Of a DNA stretch of 64,000 nucleotides, positions 56,388-64,000 are shown piece after piece (the stretch's first letter is position 1; every line of letters begins with the position of its first letter). The DNA comes from Providencia alcalifaciens DSM 30120. Its GTDB lineage: Bacteria; Pseudomonadota; Gammaproteobacteria; Enterobacterales; Enterobacteriaceae. The translations under genes were made by a program, and so were the position numbers. The notes under the pieces are model-generated. The model was not told the origin of the DNA. It searched no databases and saw only the letters and a list, made by a program, of their open reading frames with translations. The stretch lies in contig NZ_ABXW01000042.1 of the NCBI RefSeq assembly GCF_000173415.1, positions 1-64,000 on the forward strand, in the 5' to 3' direction.

Positions 56388-57350
56388 ATGAAAACGCTTT
56401 ATCTTTCTTTTGGTATTCTCGCGTTATTGGTATTAGCGGTATTAAGCTTGTTTATTGGAGCGGGTGACGTGTCACCCGTTTCGCTTTTCACCGATCCCGA
56501 GATGCAAGATATCTTTTTTGTGAGCCGAATTCCTCGCACTGCCGCGCTGATCCTCGCTGGGAGCGCCATGAGTGTCGCGGGGCTCATTATGCAGTTACTC
56601 ACGCAAAACCGCTTTATTGAACCTTCCCTTGCCGGTACAACACAATCCGCAAGCCTTGGCTTACTGTTCGTGATGATCCTCTATCCAACGGCCTCTATCA
56701 TGACCAAAATGGTGGTTGCGAGTGGTTTTGCGTTGTTAGGTACCGCATTGTTCATGCTGATTTTACGACGGATTATTCTGAAGTCCGCCCTGATTGTCCC
56801 TTTAGTCGGCATTATGCTTGGGGCTGTGATCAGCGCACTCACTATTTTTACCGCGTATTATTTTGACTTGCTTCAGTCTCTTAGTGCATGGATGAGTGGC
56901 GATTTCTCTAGTATTTTGCAAGGTCGCTATGAGCTGCTATGGCTGGTTGGTGGCTTGACACTGGCTGCTTGTTTAATCGCAGATAGCTTCACTGTGGCAG
57001 GTATGGGGCGTGAGTTTTCTGTTAACGTCGGCTTAAATTATCAAAAAGTCATGACCATCGGGTTATCTATCATTGCATTGATCAGTGGTGTCGTGGTGGT
57101 GGTGGTTGGCGCATTACCTTTCTTAGGATTGATCGTACCGAACCTTATCAGCTTAGTGATGGGGGACAATATTCGTAAAACTATCCCATGGATCTGCTTA
57201 GCTGGTGGTGGACTGGTGCTGTTATGCGACATTATTGGTCGCTTAATTCGCTATCCGTTTGAAATTCCTGCAAGCGTGATTTTAGGTGTTGTGGGTGCGG
57301 TTATCTTCCTTTATCTCTTGTTAAAGCATCAGCGTTATGGAAAAAGTTAA
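56388..57350 (+). CDS. Siderophore ABC permease 1
   Basis: A 320-residue FecCD/BtuC-family permease with nine or ten membrane segments. Its family hallmark is the GALPFLGLIVPNLI segment near the coupling region. It starts three bases after the lipoprotein gene and overlaps the second permease by 14 bases. The pair resembles FatD/FatC or VctD/VctG. Confidence 0.92.
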   Translation: MKTLYLSFGILALLVLAVLSLFIGAGDVSPVSLFTDPEMQDIFFVSRIPRTAALILAGSAMSVAGLIMQLLTQNRFIEPSLAGTTQSASLGLLFVMILYPTASIMTKMVVASGFALLGTALFMLILRRIILKSALIVPLVGIMLGAVISALTIFTAYYFDLLQSLSAWMSGDFSSILQGRYELLWLVGGLTLAACLIADSFTVAGMGREFSVNVGLNYQKVMTIGLSIIALISGVVVVVVGALPFLGLIVPNLISLVMGDNIRKTIPWICLAGGGLVLLCDIIGRLIRYPFEIPASVILGVVGAVIFLYLLLKHQRYGKS

Positions 57351-58320
57351 TTCATTAAGTTTGCCCGTGAAGAGAACCTTCTCACCCATGCAGCGTATTG
57401 GTCTTTTGGCTGCGCTGTCGGTGCTGTCGATCATTCTGTATATGACCATTAATTTGGGCAGCAATTTAGCTTACATTCTGCCTCATCGTGGTTATATCGT
57501 ACTGACGATGATTATTGTGGCGTTTGGCTCAGGTGTTTCGACGGTTCTGTTCCAGACTATCGCGAATAACAAAATTCTTACCCCGTCTATTATGGGTTTA
57601 GAGGCACTGTTTATTCTGCTGCAAACTATCTTTGTGTTTTATACCGATAGCTTTCCGGCATCATGGTTATTGAATATTGGTAAGTTTTTGCTGGAATCGT
57701 CGCTGCTCGTTATCTTCTCTGTGCTGCTGTATCGCTGGTTATTTATCTCCGTCAAAATGAATATCAACCTTGTTTTGATGGTGGGGATTATTCTCGGTAC
57801 GCTGTTTCGTAGTGTGGCGACGTTGCTACAGCGCTTAATGGATCCTAATGAGTTTTCCATTCTACAAAGCCGGATGTTTGCGACATTCACCAGAGGTACG
57901 CCTGAGCTGATTCTCTTCACACTCGTGATTACGGTGATTGTGGGAATTCTACTCTGGCGCATGCGTTACTGCTTCGATGTGTTAGCACTGGGGCAAGCCA
58001 ATGCGGTGAACTTAGGGATTAACTATCGCCAGCAAGTCACGGTCATTTTATTGCTGATTTCTGTCTTAGTGGCGATTTCTACCGCGCTAGTGGGACCACT
58101 AACATTTCTCGGGTTGATGGTAGCAAACTTGGCTTACTATATTGCAGGTAGTAGTCAGCATCGTTATTTACTGCCCGTCTCTTTCTTGCTGGGTGTCATC
58201 GCTTTAGTCGGTGGGCAGCTGGTTCTTGAATATGGATTAAATAAAGCCGGAACTCTGTCTGTGGTGCTGGAGTTTGTTGGCGGAATATTCTTTATTTATA
58301 TGGTGTTAAGAAGGTTTTAG
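57337..58320 (+). CDS. Siderophore ABC permease 2
   Basis: A 327-residue second FecCD-family permease, with the matching VGPLTFLGLMVANL segment. The start at 57337 lies inside the preceding gene; a start near MQRIGLL is an alternative. The two permeases form the channel heterodimer. The next gene begins one base after its stop. Confidence 0.9.
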   Translation: MEKVNSLSLPVKRTFSPMQRIGLLAALSVLSIILYMTINLGSNLAYILPHRGYIVLTMIIVAFGSGVSTVLFQTIANNKILTPSIMGLEALFILLQTIFVFYTDSFPASWLLNIGKFLLESSLLVIFSVLLYRWLFISVKMNINLVLMVGIILGTLFRSVATLLQRLMDPNEFSILQSRMFATFTRGTPELILFTLVITVIVGILLWRMRYCFDVLALGQANAVNLGINYRQQVTVILLLISVLVAISTALVGPLTFLGLMVANLAYYIAGSSQHRYLLPVSFLLGVIALVGGQLVLEYGLNKAGTLSVVLEFVGGIFFIYMVLRRF

Positions 58321-58321
58321 T

Positions 58322-59077
58322 ATGATTGAAATTCATCAGATATCGAAAAGTTATCAAGATACTAAGGTCTTAGATAACGTCACTGCCAGTATTAAAAATA
58401 GTGGTGTTACTTCAATCATTGGTCCAAATGGTGCAGGAAAATCAACGCTATTATCGATCATTGGTCGCTTATTATCGGCGGACCATGGTTATGTCAAAGT
58501 AAACGAACTCGATGTGTCGACAACACCCAGTGACAAGCTTGCAACCTGCTTATCGGTGCTTCGCCAAGAAAACCAGTTCGCTAGCCGTTTAACGGTGGAA
58601 GAGCTGGTGGGTTTTGGGCGCTACCCATATACCAAAGGGCGCCTAACTCTGGATGATAAAAAGAAAATCGATGAGTCTTTGGCGTTTTTGAATTTAACCG
58701 AATTTCGTCATCGTTACCTTGATGAGTTATCGGGTGGTCAGCGCCAGCGTGCTTACGTGGCGATGGTATTATGCCAAGATACGGAATATGTGCTGCTAGA
58801 TGAACCGCTGAATAACTTAGACATGAAGCATGCGGTGATTATGATGAAATTATTGCGCCGTGCTGCTGACGAGCTGGGTAAAACCATCATTCTGGTGATC
58901 CACGATATTAACTTCGCTTCCGTTTATTCGGATTATATTGTGGCGCTGAGAAATGGGCGTTTATCTTATCATGGTGCACCGGAAGAGATCATGAAGTCTG
59001 AGATTTTAGAGGAAATTTTTGATACGCCTCTTGAAGTCAAAGAGCTCGATGGGCAACGTATCGCACTGTATTACTAG
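58322..59077 (+). CDS. Siderophore ABC transporter ATPase
   Basis: A 251-residue FepC/FecE-type ATPase with Walker A GPNGAGKST near residue 35, signature ELSGGQRQRAYVAM, Walker B YVLLDEPLNNLD and the switch histidine in VIHDINFA. It powers the importer formed by the three genes before it and ends the operon. Confidence 0.94.
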   Translation: MIEIHQISKSYQDTKVLDNVTASIKNSGVTSIIGPNGAGKSTLLSIIGRLLSADHGYVKVNELDVSTTPSDKLATCLSVLRQENQFASRLTVEELVGFGRYPYTKGRLTLDDKKKIDESLAFLNLTEFRHRYLDELSGGQRQRAYVAMVLCQDTEYVLLDEPLNNLDMKHAVIMMKLLRRAADELGKTIILVIHDINFASVYSDYIVALRNGRLSYHGAPEEIMKSEILEEIFDTPLEVKELDGQRIALYY

Positions 59078-59083
59078 TGATAT

Positions 59084-59117
59084 CCGCTCCAATAGGCGAT
59101 ATTGGAGCGGTGTTTTA
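59084..59117 (+). terminator. Terminator of the siderophore operon
   Basis: The perfect 11-bp stem CCGCTCCAATA / TATTGGAGCGG is followed by TGTTTTA. It lies directly after the ATPase gene, facing the convergent next gene. Confidence 0.9.
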
Positions 59118-60581
59118 TTGTGGCGGAATAGTAATATCTTCGTCGCTGTCTAATTCATCAAGTGGCTGAAGAATTTCCAAGCGTTTGATGCCATCTGCAT
59201 TTACCACTAACCGAGCCAGCTCATTGTAAGCTTTTTTATTCATGATGACGCGGCGGCAAAGGTAGATATGGTAAACCTTCTCGCCAATGATGGCTGGCTC
59301 ATCATCGTTAACCATTAACTCTTCATAGCTAATATCGATATATTTCAGGAAATCCGAAATATTGACCCGCGTAATATCCACAATGGAAGATTGAGTCTGC
59401 ATAAACGCCGCGGAGTGGCTGTGCAGGGTTACATCTTTTCGATAATACAAAATATCTTCAACCCGCTGCACATTGATCAAATTTACCCAGTGGGATTTTT
59501 GGCGCATCTCGTGAATGTCGGGTGAGAGGGTGCTCTCTTTTAGAAAACGGAATGACTCTTTACATATCCCGACGGGCTCTTTGACGCCTTCACGATAAAT
59601 ACGTAGCTGGCGGTCGGGTATCCAACGTTGGAACAAACGATACAGTTGTTCACGTCCAATTTCTTTTAAACGGTCTTTAAAGATATAACCAATGACCATT
59701 GCCAAGAATAAATTCGCGCTAAGTGCCCCATATTTTCCTTGCCACATAAATGCAATAAATGTAGCGAATACCATCGAAATTGCGGCGGCGATACCATAAA
59801 TTGAGTGTAAAAGTAGAGGGAGTCCTCGCTTATGACGAATGTCTAAATAGAGGTAGCGGTTAATATATTTCTTCAGCAAATTGCGCCGATAGGTCACCAT
59901 TTCTGCATCATTTTCATCGTGAGGAAAGTTATCGGGAGCCAGCTTTTTCAGATAACGCATTTCTTGATACCACAGATGACGAATTTCATCGCGCAGAGGA
60001 AGTTGTTTCTCTTTTAATAAATCGTGTAAGTAAAACAACGTGTAATGAGACATAAATTCATCGCAATACGCGAATGCGTTTGAGTGAATAATATTTTCAA
60101 TCGGAGCGGTGTAAGTACTCAGTTCACGATAGCGCTTAAGCCCATGTTCAATGTCGGCTAATAACCCCGTTATGTACTCTTCAGTTTGCCTCTGCGCGTT
60201 TTGAGCGACCATTTTTAGCGTGAGTCTGACGCTACGCTTAAAGGTAAGCGCGAAGCGTTTTAGGTGGTTTTCGTATTCATCTAATGTTGGGGGTAATTCT
60301 GGGTCGAGTCGCTCTAGCCAGCTTTTTAATTCATCGACTAATCCATTCTCTGCGGGGATAGAGGACAATTGAACCGTAGGTGCCCGTAAACGAATATAGT
60401 TTTTTAAACTGCGCTGAAGATTTGAGGCGGTGTAGAGATCGGGGTTAACTTGCATCGATGCAGGAAGAAAAAAGAAAGTCTCAACTTGGTATCGGATCTC
60501 TTTGGATTTTCGAGGAAAAAAAACCTGCTGTTTGATTTCAAACTGTTTTTTTCCATGGATCTTCAGAGATTCTTTAATCAT
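59115..60581 (-). CDS. Conserved-looking inner-membrane protein of unknown function
   Basis: A 488-residue protein. Residues ~1-265 are hydrophilic, basic and helical; two adjacent hydrophobic segments lie near residues 268-288 and 291-308; the C-terminal ~180 residues are soluble. No signal peptide and no catalytic motif that I recognise. It is a single gene convergent with the siderophore operon. I cannot assign a function. Confidence 0.8.
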   Translation of the reverse strand: MIKESLKIHGKKQFEIKQQVFFPRKSKEIRYQVETFFFLPASMQVNPDLYTASNLQRSLKNYIRLRAPTVQLSSIPAENGLVDELKSWLERLDPELPPTLDEYENHLKRFALTFKRSVRLTLKMVAQNAQRQTEEYITGLLADIEHGLKRYRELSTYTAPIENIIHSNAFAYCDEFMSHYTLFYLHDLLKEKQLPLRDEIRHLWYQEMRYLKKLAPDNFPHDENDAEMVTYRRNLLKKYINRYLYLDIRHKRGLPLLLHSIYGIAAAISMVFATFIAFMWQGKYGALSANLFLAMVIGYIFKDRLKEIGREQLYRLFQRWIPDRQLRIYREGVKEPVGICKESFRFLKESTLSPDIHEMRQKSHWVNLINVQRVEDILYYRKDVTLHSHSAAFMQTQSSIVDITRVNISDFLKYIDISYEELMVNDDEPAIIGEKVYHIYLCRRVIMNKKAYNELARLVVNADGIKRLEILQPLDELDSDEDITIPPQ

Positions 60582-60776
60582 ATTCTTCCTACTGGTGCTC
60601 AGTATGCCCTAACTGTAAGTATATAGGCGGTGAATTCGATATAAGTATTTATCAAAGAAGAATAATAGTAATGGGAATAAAAGAGAAAGGAAACAAAAAC
60701 GGCCGCTAAGGTTTACTTCCAAGCCAAAGCGGAAATAAATAGTCGGCCGTTTTAGGAATTCGTTGTCAGTTAAAAA

Positions 60777-61280
60777 TTATTTTTTAGCTGCTGGACGAAC
60801 TGCTGTAACTTCAATTTCCACTCTCCAAGCTGGGTTAGCCAGTTTAGCGACTTGGAAGGTAGAGCGAGCTGGCAGATTAGTCACTTTTTCAGTTTCATAG
60901 AACTTGTTGTAGCCAGCCATGAAGCCAGCGAAGTCCATAGTTCCTTTAGTTTCGTCACCACCCACTAAGAAAACTTGCATTTTAACAACGTCATTCATAG
61001 TCAGACCCATTTCTTTTAGGTTTGCTTGAATTTGGTTCAGGACGCTGAGTGTTTGCGCTTCGGTATTACCGTAAGATTCTAAAACGCCTTCTGGAGCATC
61101 TTTAGAGATTTTAGCAGGGACTTTTCCGCTCAGGAAAATGATGCTGTTACCTGCGCCGATTTCTACGGATTCAGCAATTGGAAAACCTTTAACTGGAACA
61201 CGTTTCACATCATCTGCTGCATTTGCAGTTGCTACACCTAAAACTAAAGGTAAAGAAAGCAGTAAAGTTTTGTAGCTCAT
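60777..61280 (-). CDS. Exported RidA/YjgF-family protein
   Basis: A 167-residue member of the Rid family with a signal peptide (about 21 residues ending ATANA), whereas ordinary RidA is cytosolic. The mature part has the deaminase-active arginine in LPARSTFQVAKL and a glutamate in VEIEVTAVRP, the positions of Arg105 and Glu120 in E. coli RidA. RidA hydrolyses reactive 2-imino acids. The next gene upstream on the same strand is L-amino acid deaminase, whose immediate product is a 2-imino acid, so the protein may act on it in the periplasm. Ribosome site GGAG precedes the ATG. Confidence 0.85.
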   Translation of the reverse strand: MSYKTLLLSLPLVLGVATANAADDVKRVPVKGFPIAESVEIGAGNSIIFLSGKVPAKISKDAPEGVLESYGNTEAQTLSVLNQIQANLKEMGLTMNDVVKMQVFLVGGDETKGTMDFAGFMAGYNKFYETEKVTNLPARSTFQVAKLANPAWRVEIEVTAVRPAAKK

Positions 61281-61306
61281 AATAACTCCATTATATATGT
61301 GAATAA

Positions 61307-61341
61307 GAACCTATTAAGACTGTTAAGTATTTAATAGGTTC
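61307..61341 (-). promoter_or_regulatory. AT-rich hairpin between the deaminase and RidA genes
   Basis: An inverted repeat GAACCTATTAA / TTAATAGGTTC of 11 bp lies in the 84-base gap. It lacks a T-run and could be an attenuator or a transcript-stabilising hairpin. Confidence 0.5.
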
Positions 61342-61364
61342 AATTTAATAGTGTTTCGTCTTAA

Positions 61365-62783
61365 TTAGTTAAAACGAGACAGTTTATAAGGCGTCGGATC
61401 GATAAAGGTTTTTTCATCCATTAACAATTCAGCCGTTAATCGACCAGCCGCCGGGCTTTCAGTCATACCCCAACCGGTCGCGGTATTGATAACCAGACCT
61501 GGGTATTGTTCAACTTTAGAAATGATTGGAATCTCATCATCAGTTGGAGAAACAGTGCCACCCCAACGCTCGACAACTTTAGATTCTTTAAATACTGGGA
61601 ACTCTTTTCTCAGTCTTTCCAGCACGCCATCTAAATGTTCATTGTTTGGTGTGTTGGTTGCTGTACGGAACTCTTCAAATGGTGTTTTCTCGTCTAAGTT
61701 CCAAGATGTTGCCATTGTGAATGAGTTGAACAGGTCTTTACCAAGAGAGAATTCTAATGGTAATTCACCACCGCCTAATACGTGCAGGAATCTTGGCCCT
61801 AACAGGAAGCTGTCTTTCACGATAGAGCTGGTGAAGATACGTGGTGCAACTGCGTAAGTACCGTCTGCTTGTTCACGGAAGTGGATACCGTTTGGCAGGT
61901 GAACGTTACCTTTTGGTGCGCCTGGAACACCAGTAATACGCTGTTGAGACAGGTAAACGTTCAGAGTAGGGACATCAACACCTAAGTTACCCATGAACAG
62001 ACGTGACCAGATACCACCAGTCAGAACGACTTGAGAGGTTTTGATTGCGCCTTTTTCAGTCACAACGTCAGAAATTTTACCGCCGGCGGTTTCTAAGCCA
62101 CGAACTGCGCAATTTAGGTAAATTGGAATGCCAATTGATTTTGCGTAGTTAGCCATTGCTGGGGTAACAGTTTCTGGGTCAAGACTACCAGAATCTTCTT
62201 CAAAGCCACCAATTTTCCATGGAGTTTGAGCATCAACCAGACGATTAGCCAGTTCTTGACCTTCGATCATACGGGTTCTCAGCGGGGTATCGAAACCTGG
62301 GTTTTCAGACGCAGATTTGATCCACGCTCTTGAAACTTCCAGATCTTCTTCGCTTGAAGGAACTTCAACACGACCTTGAACGCGGTAGCTGGTATCAGCG
62401 CCGATTTTTTCGTTCATGCCGAGCCATTGAATTTTTCCGTAGTGGTGTAAAGGGAAAATAGCTGGGGAGGTTTTGTAGCTGATGATTTGGCTATATGCAC
62501 GGCCAGATTGTTCACCGCCCACAACTCCTTTTTCACAGATAACAACGTTTAAGCCACGTTCTTTCAGGTTAATCGCAGTCATGATCCCTTGAAGACCCGC
62601 ACCGATAACTACTGCATCAGCTGACGCAGGTAATTTACCTTCTGTACCAGCAACCGCAGGTACGCGAGACTGAGTAGATTCAAAACGACCTTCTCTGCGG
62701 ATCATAGGGACAACAGCTGCGCCCCCAGCAATCACACCAGCAGCACCAACCCCTAATAATAGTTTTCTTCTCGAGATTTTCAT
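61365..62783 (-). CDS. aad: Membrane-anchored L-amino acid deaminase
   Basis: A 472-residue FAD enzyme of the Proteus/Providencia L-amino acid deaminase family. It starts MKISRRKLLLGVGAAGV, a twin-arginine-like N-terminal helix that anchors it to the inner membrane. The FAD-binding AVVIGAGLQGIMTAI follows near residue 58, and the C-terminal GLVINTATGWGMTESPA segment is a family mark. It converts L-amino acids to 2-oxo acids and ammonia in the periplasm and gives electrons to the respiratory chain without making H2O2. Whether it is the type I or II enzyme cannot be fixed from memory. It is probably cotranscribed with the RidA gene. Confidence 0.95.
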   Translation of the reverse strand: MKISRRKLLLGVGAAGVIAGGAAVVPMIRREGRFESTQSRVPAVAGTEGKLPASADAVVIGAGLQGIMTAINLKERGLNVVICEKGVVGGEQSGRAYSQIISYKTSPAIFPLHHYGKIQWLGMNEKIGADTSYRVQGRVEVPSSEEDLEVSRAWIKSASENPGFDTPLRTRMIEGQELANRLVDAQTPWKIGGFEEDSGSLDPETVTPAMANYAKSIGIPIYLNCAVRGLETAGGKISDVVTEKGAIKTSQVVLTGGIWSRLFMGNLGVDVPTLNVYLSQQRITGVPGAPKGNVHLPNGIHFREQADGTYAVAPRIFTSSIVKDSFLLGPRFLHVLGGGELPLEFSLGKDLFNSFTMATSWNLDEKTPFEEFRTATNTPNNEHLDGVLERLRKEFPVFKESKVVERWGGTVSPTDDEIPIISKVEQYPGLVINTATGWGMTESPAAGRLTAELLMDEKTFIDPTPYKLSRFN

Positions 62784-63718
62784 CTATAACCTCAATAACA
62801 ATCTTGTTTTTTATATAGTAAATAATTTCAAATTGAGATAATGATCTTATCATATATTTTGAAATTGTTAAGTATGGTTAGTACTTGTTAATAAATTTGA
62901 GTGAAATGTATGAATGAATTATTTGATCTGGTCAGTGTTGTTGGGGGTTTGTCGCAATTTGGCTTATTTTTTAAATAGCATAAATAGTGAAATTTAATTG
63001 TTAATGTCAGAAAAAGTGTACAGGTGTAAATAGATTTATTTTAGATAAGTTAATTATTTCGTTGGGTGGGTTGGAAAAATATTAAATAATCATTCTTAGT
63101 TGATTATGCTAAATTTTGATTAAGTCAGATTATTTTTTTTGAGACATAAAATAAATATTAAGTTAAATTTTTTAGTTATTTAATCATCACTTGATGTATT
63201 TTCAACCAATTAATTTATTTTTAATGAAAATGCATATTAACGACTCTTCTTCAGTGATTTCTTTTTTTTATGATATTTTTTGTTTGTATCTATATGAAAA
63301 ATTTAACTTTAAATTTAAGTGCTCATTTTTTAGCACAATCGGTCAAATATATGTTAGATATTTTTACTGACTTTCCAGACTTAATCAAAATATGGAAAAA
63401 ATCCAATTTCTGAGCATTTGGTTGCTAATTAATCACGTTTAATCTGGGATTATTGACCTGACTCACAGTAATATTTTTTTATGCGTAATTTCTGCATTTT
63501 CATTTTTTATATTGAAAGGGAATTTATTTTTCTATTTCGATTATTATTTGGTCGAATAAATTAATTAGGAAAATTTCGCTTTATTTCGCTATTTAACATT
63601 TGAGTACTTTTTAAACTTACAAAAAATTAGTTAATAAAATGTTAAATTGGTAAATGAGATTTTGAGTAACGAAATAATATATATAAGAGGAGGTGCCATT
63701 GGAGGGGTTATGGCAGGT
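62784..63718. other. Long AT-rich intergenic region
   Basis: About 930 bases upstream of aad are rich in T-runs, with no reading frame of note and no RNA gene that I recognise. It holds the aad promoter and perhaps sites for a global regulator. Confidence 0.55.
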
Positions 63719-63766
63719 AAAAATACCTCCTACCTTCGTCATGTGACGAATTTAGGAGGTATTTTT
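63719..63766 (-). terminator. Terminator of the FGGY kinase gene
   Basis: A long two-part stem, AAAAATACCTCC / GGAGGTATTTTT with inner TTCGTCA / TGACGAA, lies just past the stop codon. T-runs flank both sides. Confidence 0.9.
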
Positions 63767-63770
63767 GACG

Positions 63771-64000
63771 TTATTGGCTCAATGCATCTGCTACCGCTTT
63801 AAAGCGGGCAAACTTATCCCGTAACTGTAAGTGAGCCGCTTGGCTTGGCTGATATGCTGTGATTTTTGGGGGGCTGGATGAAATCGCAGCATCAAATCCA
63901 GTGTAATAGCCGGAGCCGACAGCGGCACATAGTGCTGCCGCTTGGCAACCTGATTGCTGAACATCGACAACTTCTAGTGGTAAATTGCTTGCATCACAGA
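63771..64000 (-). CDS. FGGY-family carbohydrate kinase, C-terminal fragment
   Basis: The last 76 residues of a gene that enters from beyond the window. The segment QQSGCQAAALCAAVGSGYYT matches the C-terminal glycine/alanine-rich helix of FGGY sugar kinases, followed by the usual YQPSQAAHLQLRDKFARF tail. The sugar (xylulose, ribulose, other) cannot be told from this part. Stop codon at 63773-63771. Confidence 0.8.
   Translation of the reverse strand, partial: CDASNLPLEVVDVQQSGCQAAALCAAVGSGYYTGFDAAISSSPPKITAYQPSQAAHLQLRDKFARFKAVADALSQ

Overview
The window looks like chromosome of an enterobacterium of the Morganellaceae, most likely Providencia or a close relative. The clearest pointers are a membrane-anchored L-amino acid deaminase (the enzyme behind the classical phenylalanine-deaminase test of Proteus, Providencia and Morganella), enterobacterial gene neighbourhoods (pepA beside lptFG, a glg operon, a hydrogenase-4 operon) and AT-rich intergenic DNA. 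No replication origin, integrase, transposase or CRISPR array was seen.

Layout. 1-6.5 kb: core genes pepA, lptF, lptG, a decayed gene and ampH. 6.7-10.4 kb: a tRNA-Leu(CAA) gene followed by a 3.5 kb orphan type VI secretion cassette (PAAR tip, DUF4123 adaptor, small protein, Tox-REase-5-like toxin, Imm52-like immunity protein, broken lipoprotein gene). The tRNA 3' end and terminator recur at the far side of the cassette, so it looks inserted. 10.7-12.6 kb: a convergent type II restriction-modification pair. 13.5-15 kb: a tri-haem cytochrome c peroxidase with a perfect FNR box.

15.5-37.4 kb is a formate/hydrogen locus: hyfABCDEFGHI plus a fused hyfJ-hycI gene; fumC and a malic/malolactic enzyme; hydN-hypA-hypC; a short FhlA/HyfR-type activator; and the selenoprotein formate dehydrogenase fdhF. 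Three transcription units (hyf, hydN, fdhF) each have a sigma-54 promoter and the same 16-bp palindrome-like upstream element, which ties them into one regulon. HypB, HypD, HypE and HypF must be encoded elsewhere. Formate is oxidised by FdhF, electrons pass through the HydN/HyfA/HyfH-type iron-sulfur proteins to the Hyf hydrogenase, and the fused HyfJ-HycI protein probably matures the large subunit HyfG.

37.5-44 kb: an OlsF-like bifunctional acyltransferase, a ferric-iron-type ABC transporter, a VOC protein and an acidic protein of unknown function. 44-55.2 kb: the glycogen operon glgBXCAP (minus strand), with a branching enzyme that has a short N-terminus, and a GH13 alpha-glucosidase. 55.3-59.1 kb: a Fur-box-associated siderophore ABC importer. 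59.1-62.8 kb: an unknown membrane protein, an exported RidA protein and the L-amino acid deaminase. After about 930 bp of AT-rich DNA, the window ends inside an FGGY-family sugar kinase gene.
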